From the NCBI RefSeq assembly GCF_900110075.1, contig NZ_FOCJ01000004.1, positions 186,001 through 250,000 on the forward strand: DNA of 64,000 bases, in the 5' to 3' direction. Positions 7,921 to 15,039 of this stretch are shown here, piece by piece. Positions within the stretch are counted from its first letter, which is position 1. Each line of letters opens with the position of its first letter. The notes beneath the pieces are model-generated. The model saw nothing but the letters and a program-made list of their open reading frames with translations. It made no database searches and had not been told where the DNA came from. The translations under genes and the position numbers were made by a program. The DNA comes from Paenibacillus sp. OV219. GTDB lineage: Bacteria; Bacillota; Bacilli; Paenibacillales; Paenibacillaceae.

Positions 7921-9589
7921 AGACGAGCCGCTGCTGCGGGAAGGTCTGATACGCAAGATCGATTGGAAGACACTCGGTCTTGAGCTTGCCGGAGAGGCTG
8001 GCGACGGATTCGAAGCGATGTTCCAGCTTGTGAACTGCCAGCCGGATATCGTCCTTACCGACGTCAGAATGCCAGGCCTGGACGGACTGCAGTTCATCAA
8101 CCAGGCGCGGGTCAACTTTCCGAACGTGAAGTTTGTCATCATCAGCGGCTTCAATGAGTTCGAATATGTGCGTGAAGCGCTGCTCTATAATGTGAAAGAT
8201 TATTTGCTGAAGCCAATCGACAAACAGAAGCTGCATGTTTTGCTGGCGGGACTCGTAGAGGAACTGCATGCGGAGCGGCAGCAGGAGGCTGATCGTTCCA
8301 AGCTAAGTGAGTTGAACGAGATGATTCGCCAGAGCAACTTGCAGCCGCTAGATTTTCAGCTGACGCATCTGATCTCGGAGCAGGATGCCCGCTGGGATGG
8401 GCTGCCGATTGGCTTGGTGCGCAGCCACTCGTTCACAGGCGCATCGGTGCGAATCGTCTACCGTAACGAGACATCGCGCTTTGGCGAGAATGAAGAACCG
8501 CTCGCCCGCTTCGCGGTGCAGAACAGCATCGAAAATGCGCTAGTCGCGCTTCCGATTGAAGTCATCGCGTTCAAGCATGCCTATCACTCGGAAGAGATTG
8601 TCGTCTTCCTCGGCTCTCAGGCGGATGCGCTCGACCTTGGACGCATTGGGGAGACGCTCACGCAGACGGTTAGCTGGATTCGCCAGCATCTCGGCCTCAT
8701 CGTCTCCATCGGCGTCGGCGGCGTGAAGGAAGAGCTGACGCAGCTGCGGCTCTCCTGCATGGAAGCAAGGAAGGCGCTGCAGAACCGGCTGCTGTTCGGC
8801 AATGGGAATGTTTATGTGGACTCGGGCGGTGGAGTGGTTGGCGGGAGTGGCGCTGGTGGCGCGAACGGAGTGAACGGCGGGAGTGGAGTGAAAGTTGGGA
8901 ATGGCGGGAACGGAGCTGCCGGCGCAGGGGCTGGCGTATCGGGTTATACACAGCTGATGAATCAGGCAGAGCGAGGGTTGACCGCCATGCTGGAGGAGGG
9001 GCGGCACCGGGAGTTTCTCGACTATGCGGCGCAGCTGTTCCACTCTCTCGCGGAGTCGCCGGACGCGCGGTATGAACAGGTGGAGTACCTGTACACCGAG
9101 ATCATTCATATGCTCCGCAAGCATGCCGCCAAGACGGCCATCGACCTGCCGAACTGGAGTCTCGGCACGCCAATTGCCAGCCTCGAGAGCCTCACGGATT
9201 GGCACGATATTATTGCGATTATCGAACAGCAGCTAGAGCGGCTGAGCAGCATGCTCGACCGCGGCGCCGAGCGCTCCTGCGACGAGATCATCGAGCACGT
9301 GCAGCACTATGTGCAGCAGCATTATGAGGAGGACTTGTCGTTGCAATGGGTGAGCGACAACTACTACATTCACCCGAATTATTTCTCCAAGCGGTTCAAG
9401 AGCGTCGTCGGCATCAGCTTTAACGACTATGTCACGCGCGCGCGCATCGAACGGTCGAAGGAGCTGCTCCGTACAACGACGCTGAAGATCGCGCGCATCT
9501 CGCAGCTGGTCGGGTATGAGGACCAAAACTACTTCTGTAATGTGTTCAAGAAGGTGACGGGTGTTAGTCCGTCGGCTTACCGGGTGTAA
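7901..9589 (+). CDS. Response regulator with AraC-type DNA-binding domain (YesN type), Gly-rich linker
   Basis: 562 residues from the ATG at 7901 (AGGAGGG at 7884-7890; a nearer ATG at 7892 is also in frame). The receiver domain carries VEDEP, Asp54 in LTDVRMPG and the LLKPIDK lysine. A middle region follows, then a Gly/Asn/Val-rich stretch near residues 306-348 that is absent from most YesN proteins. Two AraC helix-turn-helix motifs lie in the last 100 residues (SLQWVSDNYYIHPNYFSKRF and the IARISQLVGYED region). It probably activates the divergent sugar ABC operon. Confidence 0.92.
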   Translation: MKVLIVEDEPLLREGLIRKIDWKTLGLELAGEAGDGFEAMFQLVNCQPDIVLTDVRMPGLDGLQFINQARVNFPNVKFVIISGFNEFEYVREALLYNVKDYLLKPIDKQKLHVLLAGLVEELHAERQQEADRSKLSELNEMIRQSNLQPLDFQLTHLISEQDARWDGLPIGLVRSHSFTGASVRIVYRNETSRFGENEEPLARFAVQNSIENALVALPIEVIAFKHAYHSEEIVVFLGSQADALDLGRIGETLTQTVSWIRQHLGLIVSIGVGGVKEELTQLRLSCMEARKALQNRLLFGNGNVYVDSGGGVVGGSGAGGANGVNGGSGVKVGNGGNGAAGAGAGVSGYTQLMNQAERGLTAMLEEGRHREFLDYAAQLFHSLAESPDARYEQVEYLYTEIIHMLRKHAAKTAIDLPNWSLGTPIASLESLTDWHDIIAIIEQQLERLSSMLDRGAERSCDEIIEHVQHYVQQHYEEDLSLQWVSDNYYIHPNYFSKRFKSVVGISFNDYVTRARIERSKELLRTTTLKIARISQLVGYEDQNYFCNVFKKVTGVSPSAYRV

Positions 9590-9610
9590 GACGTAAGCAT
9601 CGAAAGCAAA

Positions 9611-9645
9611 AAAGCCTCGCACCTTCTTCGAAGGGGCGAGGCTTT
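9611..9645. terminator. Bidirectional rho-independent terminator
   Basis: AAAGCCTCGC (9611-9620) pairs with GCGAGGCTTT (9636-9645), with an inner CCTTC/GAAGG stem. It serves the response regulator on + and the Bax-inhibitor gene on -, where an uninterrupted T tract follows. Confidence 0.85.
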
Positions 9646-9717
9646 CAATTTGATGCAGCTTTTTTTGCTAATGTAGATCCCTGAAGTACTCTCTTTCACT
9701 CATTGGCTACTTTACTG

Positions 9718-10458
9718 TTAGTCGCGGCTGCGCAGCTTCGCTAGCAAACGAAGAATTTCAATATACAGCCACACAAGCGTCACCATGAGGCCGAAAGCGC
9801 CGTACCATTCCATGTACTTCGGTGCGCCTTGGTCTGCTCCTTGCTCGATGAAATCGAAATCCAGCACGAGGTTCAGTGCCGCGATAACGACAATGACAAG
9901 TGAGATGCCAATACCAAGTGGCGTACTGTCATGCAAGTAAGGCACTGAGACACCGAACATGCCAAGAACCATGCTCACGAGGTAGACGAGCGCAATGCCG
10001 CCGGTTGCTGCGAATACGCCAAGCTTGAAGTTCTCCGTCGCTCGAATCAGCCTCGTCTTGTATGCAACTAGTAGCGCGAAGAACACGCACATCGTTATGA
10101 GCGCGGCTTGCAGCGTAATGCCGTGGTACTTGCTCTCGTAGCCCGCTGACAATGCCCCGAGGAAGCAGCCTTCGAGCGCAGCATAGATTGGTACGAGAAA
10201 CGGCGCAGTCGTTGGTTTGAAGCTAATGACTAGCGCAAGAATGAACCCGCCTATGGCCCCTGCCACGACGAACGGCAGCACATTCCTGCCATCGAAGTAC
10301 ATCGACCAAGTGGCAAAAGCGCCGCCAAGGAGGATCGCCAGCGTAATGAACGCTTTGTTGACCGTCCCGTTAATGGTCATCCGGTTCGTGCTGGAGTAAT
10401 TACCTGTTTTCTCAAAAGTTTTGTCATTCAACGTTGGATTCCCGCTGCGACCTATCAT
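9718..10458 (-). CDS. Bax inhibitor-1/YccA family membrane protein
   Basis: 246-residue integral membrane protein with about seven hydrophobic helices after a short polar N-terminus (MIGRSGNPTLNDKTFEKTG). The pattern and the C-terminal DFDFIEQGADQGAPKYMEWY region with an acidic pair fit the UPF0005/Bax inhibitor-1 family, whose bacterial member BsYetJ is a pH-sensitive calcium leak channel. GAGGTGATGG precedes the start. It is monocistronic, with a shared terminator downstream. Confidence 0.85.
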   Translation of the reverse strand: MIGRSGNPTLNDKTFEKTGNYSSTNRMTINGTVNKAFITLAILLGGAFATWSMYFDGRNVLPFVVAGAIGGFILALVISFKPTTAPFLVPIYAALEGCFLGALSAGYESKYHGITLQAALITMCVFFALLVAYKTRLIRATENFKLGVFAATGGIALVYLVSMVLGMFGVSVPYLHDSTPLGIGISLVIVVIAALNLVLDFDFIEQGADQGAPKYMEWYGAFGLMVTLVWLYIEILRLLAKLRSRD

Positions 10459-10497
10459 GATTCCATCACCTCTTCGAAAGTTGTAAGCTTGTCACCA

Positions 10498-11132
10498 TTA
10501 TAGCATTGTCTTCTCTATTTCATGCCAATTCAATTCTAACAATACTGGCGGGATATAAAATGGCTCTACCCAGGAGTAGCTCCCATCCATGGCTAGTTGC
10601 CCTATAAGCATATTTCCATTAACGTCTGCTTGCAATTTCCACTTTCCACTTGCCACTGCTTTCCCTGACTCCATTAACTTAGCAGCAGTGTTCCAATCAA
10701 ACTCTTCGCCTTTATTCTTCTCTATGTTAGCAAGCATATCAGCATACTTCTGCTCTTTCTGACGTGCCATATCTTCCGTTATTTCAGAGTCCCAAACTTC
10801 ATTAAAGTCTAGTCCCTTTAGTTTTGAGTCTAGTACCGCATTACGAAATGCATCAGAGACGTAGATTCTAGTTACTGTATGTTCTGGAACTTTAAATATT
10901 GGAATATCTTTAATCTTTTCGGGGACAAAAGCAATCTTTTTGAACCCAGAGAGTCTACCACTACTTTTAAAATATGTTGGTATTGACCTCTCATAATCAA
11001 TGCAATCAATAACTCTTATCACATTACAAATTGTGATTTTCGGCTCTATAAAGCAATCATAATTCTGTCATCATCATCATCAACAGTTACAACCATACAT
11101 TCTTCGCTTGAACTTATTTCCCAAATTTTCAT
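10498..11132 (-). pseudogene. Imm11/DUF1629-like gene split by an apparent single-base deletion
   Basis: The frame opening with MKIWEISSSEECM at 11132 (GAGGTG upstream) reaches a stop at 11046 just after a run of GAT codons. Reading resumes in another frame as QNYDCFIEPKITICNVIRV and continues to 10498. Restoring one base near 11067-11071 gives a continuous 211-residue protein. The MKIW opening, SDAFRNAVLDSKLKGLDF and EVWDSE resemble the Imm11/DUF1629 immunity family, from memory only. The gene is more AT-rich than its neighbours, suggesting transfer. The 174-residue 3' part has a GTG at 11022 but no good ribosome binding site. A sequencing error is the main alternative to a real mutation. 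Confidence 0.5.
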
Positions 11133-11236
11133 TTGAACCACACCTCGAGTTTCTTTTCTATAGTACAAATTATTACAAAATCTCTCTTCAATGAGAAGGG
11201 CTATGTCATCCAAGTTACTATAAAGCAAAATAAAAA

Positions 11237-11268
11237 GCCCCGCCCGCTCCATCCGGAGCAGGCGAGGC
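11237..11268 (-). terminator. Rho-independent terminator of epimerase gene
   Basis: GCCCCGCCCGCTCC (11237-11250) pairs with GGAGCAGGCGAGGC (11255-11268) around ATCC. On the minus strand it is followed by TTTTTATTTT. It ends the rspA-like/epimerase transcript. Confidence 0.85.
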
Positions 11269-11290
11269 ATTCACTCACAATTGCAAACTA

Positions 11291-12133
11291 CTATTCCACA
11301 TCCGCCCACGAACGCACCGGGCTCCAGTTCAGCAAACGCCCGGCTAGCTCGTTGCTCACAATCGCTTCGCGCCCTTCAAAGCGCTTCCTGCGGTCGCGCA
11401 CTTCGGGGTAAAACTCCGCGAGCAGCCGCTCCGTTTCCCAATCGCTAAGCGTATCGCTGCTCGTAATGCCGAGCGACACATAGCCGAGGCCTTCGGCGGT
11501 GAGCGCCGCAATCGTTGCGGAGACGGCATCATCTACATGAATGTAGCTCCACAGAATATTCTTGAAGCGAGAAGGGTCGGCGAAGCTTTGCCGATGCCAC
11601 TTCAGCTCCTCCTCCGTTGTGATCATCGAATAGCGCATCGCCACGACCTGCATGCCATTCCGAAGATTGAACATCTCCGCCGTCTGCTCATTCACGATCT
11701 TTGAGAGCCCATAGCACTCCTGCGGCAGCTGCGGATGCGCTTCATCGACTGGCAAATAGTGCGGATCGAACGGAGTCGGTGCCCAGCAGAAGCCGTATGA
11801 TGATTCACTTGAGCCGAATACCGCCTTCTTAATGCCCAGAAGAGAAGCAGCCTCGAGCACATTGTATGTAGAGGTCACATTGTTCGCAAAAATATGCTCA
11901 TTGGTATAGCCTGTCGGCGACGGAATCGCTGCTAAGTGGACGATCGCATCCGCACCATGAATGCCGCTGACCACTTGCCCTAGTTCAGATAGATTCACCG
12001 TTATCTGCTTGCAACGCAGCTTGTCGCTGCGGCGGGTATCCAGCGCAACGACCTCATAGCCTTGCCGCTGTAGCTCCTCTACGACACGTACCCCAAGCTT
12101 GCCGCTTGCTCCCGTCACTGCGATGGTCTTCAT
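11291..12133 (-). CDS. NAD-dependent epimerase/dehydratase family protein
   Basis: Extended-SDR enzyme of 280 residues. GASGKLG at the N-terminus is the NAD-binding glycine motif; SSESSYG and YGLSK carry the catalytic Ser/Tyr/Lys. I use the ATG at 12133, with GGAGG seven bases upstream. It begins 18 bases after the RspA-like dehydratase and is evidently co-transcribed. The short length and the YIHVDDAV/FNLRNGM layout resemble uronate dehydrogenase-like members. A role in sugar-acid oxidation next to an acid-sugar dehydratase is plausible but unproved. Confidence 0.82.
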   Translation of the reverse strand: MKTIAVTGASGKLGVRVVEELQRQGYEVVALDTRRSDKLRCKQITVNLSELGQVVSGIHGADAIVHLAAIPSPTGYTNEHIFANNVTSTYNVLEAASLLGIKKAVFGSSESSYGFCWAPTPFDPHYLPVDEAHPQLPQECYGLSKIVNEQTAEMFNLRNGMQVVAMRYSMITTEEELKWHRQSFADPSRFKNILWSYIHVDDAVSATIAALTAEGLGYVSLGITSSDTLSDWETERLLAEFYPEVRDRRKRFEGREAIVSNELAGRLLNWSPVRSWADVE

Positions 12134-12151
12134 AGCAATCGCCTCCATTTC

Positions 12152-13375
12152 TTATGGACGAACTAGCGTCCCATCCGCTTTACGATCTGTTGGGTATGGG
12201 AAGTGGTATGCCTTGCGATTCCAGTTCTCGTCGACCAGCAGCGCTGCCTTCTCCTCGTCGATATCAACACCAAGCCCCGGCTTCTCCGATGAGTACAGAT
12301 AGCCGCCCTTGCGCACGACATGCCCTGGGAACGCCTCGCATTCCGCATCTTTGAAATGATTAATCTCTTGAATGCCAAAATTCCAGACCGCGCGGTCTAG
12401 ATGAACAGCCGCCGCTTGGTTCACCGGATCGTTCTCGCCGCCCTCCTGCCAAGCAGTGCGGACGCCGAAGTTCTCCCCGAGCGCCGCGATTTTGCGGCAT
12501 GCGCTGATGCCTCCCGCTTTGGAGACGCGCACGCGGATGAAATCAATGAGCCGCTCGACGATGAGATCCGTCCACTCGTGCGGATTGGCGAACAGCTCGC
12601 CGACGGCCTGCGGTGTCGTTGACTGCTGGCGCAGATGGCGATACCAGCCGATCTGCTCCGGCGGCAGCACATCCTCAAGGAAGAACAGGCTGTACGGCTC
12701 CAGCCTCTTCGCTAGCTGAACTGCGCCAATCGGGGTCAAATGCTCATGCACGTCATGCGTGAATTGCATATCGTTCCCGAACTTCACGCGCAGCTTCTCG
12801 AACATGTCCGGAATAGCGTTCAAGTACGTCGTTTCATTAAATGTAGCGCCAGTCGACCAATGCGGGTCCGGCAAATTCGCCTCGTTATCCTTCAGGAATC
12901 CGCCTCCGCCGTAAGAGCCGAGCTGACAGCGAATGACTGTATAGCCTTCCTCTTTATACTTGTGTACCGCTTCCTCTAGCTCCGATTGATCTCGACCGTC
13001 CGCATGACCATAGCATGGTACTGCCGCTCTACATGCACCGCCAAGCAGCTGATATACGGGCAGGTTCGCTTCTTTGCCCTTAATATCCCACAGCGCCATA
13101 TCAATGCCGCCGATTGCGGTCTGCGTAATGGAGCCATGCCGCCAATAACCGCTCTGATGCAGCGTCTGCCAAATATCTTCGATCCGGCTCGGGTCTCTGC
13201 CAATCAAGAGGGGGGCAAAGAGCTGCTCCACCACCTGAACGACCGCCTCCGGATTGAAAATATCGGTCGCAGAGCCGATTCCATAGAGACCGTCCTGGTC
13301 CGTCGTCACCTTCACTATCGTCCAGCTGCCGTCATGCCGTGTGCGAATACATTTTACGCCTGTAATTTTGGCCAC
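12152..13375 (-). CDS. Enolase-superfamily dehydratase, RspA/mannonate dehydratase-like
   Basis: 407 residues, the full length for this subgroup. Metal ligands are visible as Asp in FTHDVHEHLTP, Glu in FFLEDVLPPEQ and Glu in AVGELFANPHEW; the HDVHEH histidine and YGHADGRDQ loop fit the ManD/RspA group, which dehydrates D-mannonate or D-gluconate, sometimes poorly. The C-terminal KPGLGVDIDEE is typical. It is the first gene of a two-gene operon with the epimerase, behind a consensus promoter at 13486-13513. The true substrate among hexonates is open. Confidence 0.88.
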   Translation of the reverse strand: MAKITGVKCIRTRHDGSWTIVKVTTDQDGLYGIGSATDIFNPEAVVQVVEQLFAPLLIGRDPSRIEDIWQTLHQSGYWRHGSITQTAIGGIDMALWDIKGKEANLPVYQLLGGACRAAVPCYGHADGRDQSELEEAVHKYKEEGYTVIRCQLGSYGGGGFLKDNEANLPDPHWSTGATFNETTYLNAIPDMFEKLRVKFGNDMQFTHDVHEHLTPIGAVQLAKRLEPYSLFFLEDVLPPEQIGWYRHLRQQSTTPQAVGELFANPHEWTDLIVERLIDFIRVRVSKAGGISACRKIAALGENFGVRTAWQEGGENDPVNQAAAVHLDRAVWNFGIQEINHFKDAECEAFPGHVVRKGGYLYSSEKPGLGVDIDEEKAALLVDENWNRKAYHFPYPTDRKADGTLVRP

Positions 13376-13472
13376 GTTCGCTACCTCCGAATCTTATTAG
13401 GAAAGATTGTAAGTGCATCTCGTTGCAAAAGGGTCTGGTCCATTCGATGTCGTCGTGCCGCTGCCAGCTGTA

Positions 13473-13486
13473 TAAAACCGCTTACA
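13473..13486 (-). promoter_or_regulatory. cre-like candidate site
   Basis: TGTAAGCGGTTTTA on the minus strand matches 13 of 14 positions of the CcpA consensus and touches the -10 box of the promoter just upstream. Occupancy would block initiation, a standard carbon-repression geometry. Confidence 0.5.
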
Positions 13487-13513
13487 TTATAGAAGAGAAG
13501 CCAATGATGTCAA
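13486..13513 (-). promoter_or_regulatory. Sigma-A promoter for rspA-like operon
   Basis: Perfect TTGACA (-35, complement of 13508-13513) and TATAAT (-10, complement of 13486-13491) with a 16-bp spacer on the minus strand, about 110 bases before the dehydratase start. Confidence 0.75.
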
Positions 13514-13611
13514 GGAAAGTACCTTCCCCTATTGTAATCAATTCCAAAACTTGTATAAAGGGGGTAATCCGCATTCTGTACGAGTATTTGTTTTAGGATA
13601 TTTGGCGTTAC

Positions 13612-13986
13612 CTATCCTCCAAAAGCAATACGATACCCATCTACATCTTCAACCGTAATTTCACTGAAGAAATCATTCAAATCCGGTCCTCTTACAATCG
13701 AGACATTCTTCTCCCTTATCTCTTCTAGCAATTGCCGTACATCGGTATAACAGAATGCATCGAAGTACAGCCCGCCTTGAACGGATGAGAGAGGCCGTAC
13801 ATCCCCCGGATTAACGGCTTGGTGAAGAATAAACGTCACTTGATCCCGGTTCATATGTACATGCTGAACATCCGGTCCGCCAATTCGTTCATACTTAAAC
13901 CCTAGCTCTGTATAAAACTGAACCGAACGCTCCAAATCTCGCACCAGCAATACCATCGTCGGTCCTGTAATAACGGCTCTGCTCAT
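13612..13986 (-). CDS. VOC (glyoxalase/bleomycin-resistance fold) protein
   Basis: 124-residue single VOC domain with the usual VLLVRDLERSVQFYTELGF opening, the central histidine in HVHMNRDQ and a closing EDVDGYRIAF. It lacks a transmembrane or signal segment. AGGAGG precedes the ATG. It lies 18 bases after the VOC-GyrI gene and is co-transcribed with it, divergent from the sigma-factor fusion. VOC proteins bind or modify small molecules (antibiotics, glyoxals, dioxygenase substrates); the ligand here is unknown. Confidence 0.85.
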   Translation of the reverse strand: MSRAVITGPTMVLLVRDLERSVQFYTELGFKYERIGGPDVQHVHMNRDQVTFILHQAVNPGDVRPLSSVQGGLYFDAFCYTDVRQLLEEIREKNVSIVRGPDLNDFFSEITVEDVDGYRIAFGG

Positions 13987-14004
13987 CTTCTGGAATGCCT
14001 CCTC

Positions 14005-14886
14005 TTAGTCATAGTCATGCGTCTCGTCCAGCCCGGTTGCATAAGGGATGAAAGCATCAATGCGATCTTCGAGCATCATCTCCAAATGATATGCCCCAGC
14101 CGCCCCCGGCTCTGTCTTCAGGAAGCCGAATTGCTGACCCAGCCACCGATAAATATCGGAATATTGACTGCGAAAATCCTTCTGATCACGCTTGAACGAG
14201 AATACAGCATAATTTTGCTCCGGGATAACAAGCTCATCTAGTCCGCCCGGAACAGCAGCATCTATCGACAGCTCGCTGCATACCCACAGTCGATGCTGCT
14301 TGACGCCGGCGTACCGCTCGAGAATCGGATTGACGATCACCAATCGCTCCCCTAACTTTAATCGCTCTGCTGCTGTGGCAATAGCCGCTTGCGGATGATT
14401 CACATCTACGGTCACAGGGATACCAACGCAGCGCTTGGACGGCATTTTCTCGAACCGATATGACCGCAATTCCGGAAAGTCTGGCCGGTTCACGTTATCT
14501 GTCTCGTTCAAACCAAACAACCCGTTCCACACCCCGAAGGAATTGCCATCCGGATCCCGCAGCATGTACCAATGCGTATCCGCCACACCGATCTCAAGCG
14601 GATCTACGTCAGCACCCTCCCGCTCCAAGTGGTCATGCAAGGCAGCCGCGTCTCTCACGTGGAAGTTGATTTGTCCCTGTCCTTTCCTCGCCGCATCCTG
14701 GTGGATCCAGCAAATTCGCCCAGGCGACATCTCAAGCGTCGCGAAATGAGGGTTATAGGCGAGCACTCTAAAATTCAGACAACGGCAATACCATTCCAGT
14801 GCATCCTGCAGATTCGTTACGAAAATAGTCGGGATTACAGAAGCTACAACCGGCATATGCGCTACGTTCAATGGCTTCGTGATCAT
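14005..14886 (-). CDS. VOC domain fused to a GyrI-like effector-binding domain
   Basis: 293 residues from the ATG at 14886 (GAGGAGG seven bases upstream; a longer frame to 14931 lacks one). Residues about 10-120 form a VOC domain (IPTIFVTNLQDALEWYCRCL to RDPDGNSFGVWNG). From about residue 140 the sequence fits a GyrI-like/AraC effector-binding fold: ELVIPEQNYAVFSFKRD, IYRWLGQQFGF, YHLEMMLEDRIDAFIPY, with the glutamate that usually lines the ligand pocket. No catalytic domain or DNA-binding motif is visible, so it may sequester or sense a hydrophobic compound. It shares a promoter region with the sigma-factor fusion on the other strand. Confidence 0.75.
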   Translation of the reverse strand: MITKPLNVAHMPVVASVIPTIFVTNLQDALEWYCRCLNFRVLAYNPHFATLEMSPGRICWIHQDAARKGQGQINFHVRDAAALHDHLEREGADVDPLEIGVADTHWYMLRDPDGNSFGVWNGLFGLNETDNVNRPDFPELRSYRFEKMPSKRCVGIPVTVDVNHPQAAIATAAERLKLGERLVIVNPILERYAGVKQHRLWVCSELSIDAAVPGGLDELVIPEQNYAVFSFKRDQKDFRSQYSDIYRWLGQQFGFLKTEPGAAGAYHLEMMLEDRIDAFIPYATGLDETHDYD

Positions 14887-15039
14887 CGTGACAACCTCCT
14901 CTTTTTTATCCCACACCTTTATAGATGCCACACGACTCTATGAACCTGACCTACTAAAAAATTTTTTTACAGGAAAATAAATCCTTTTATCGAAATTCTT
15001 TTAAAGACCACCGACCATACCTAACAGGAGACTCTACAC

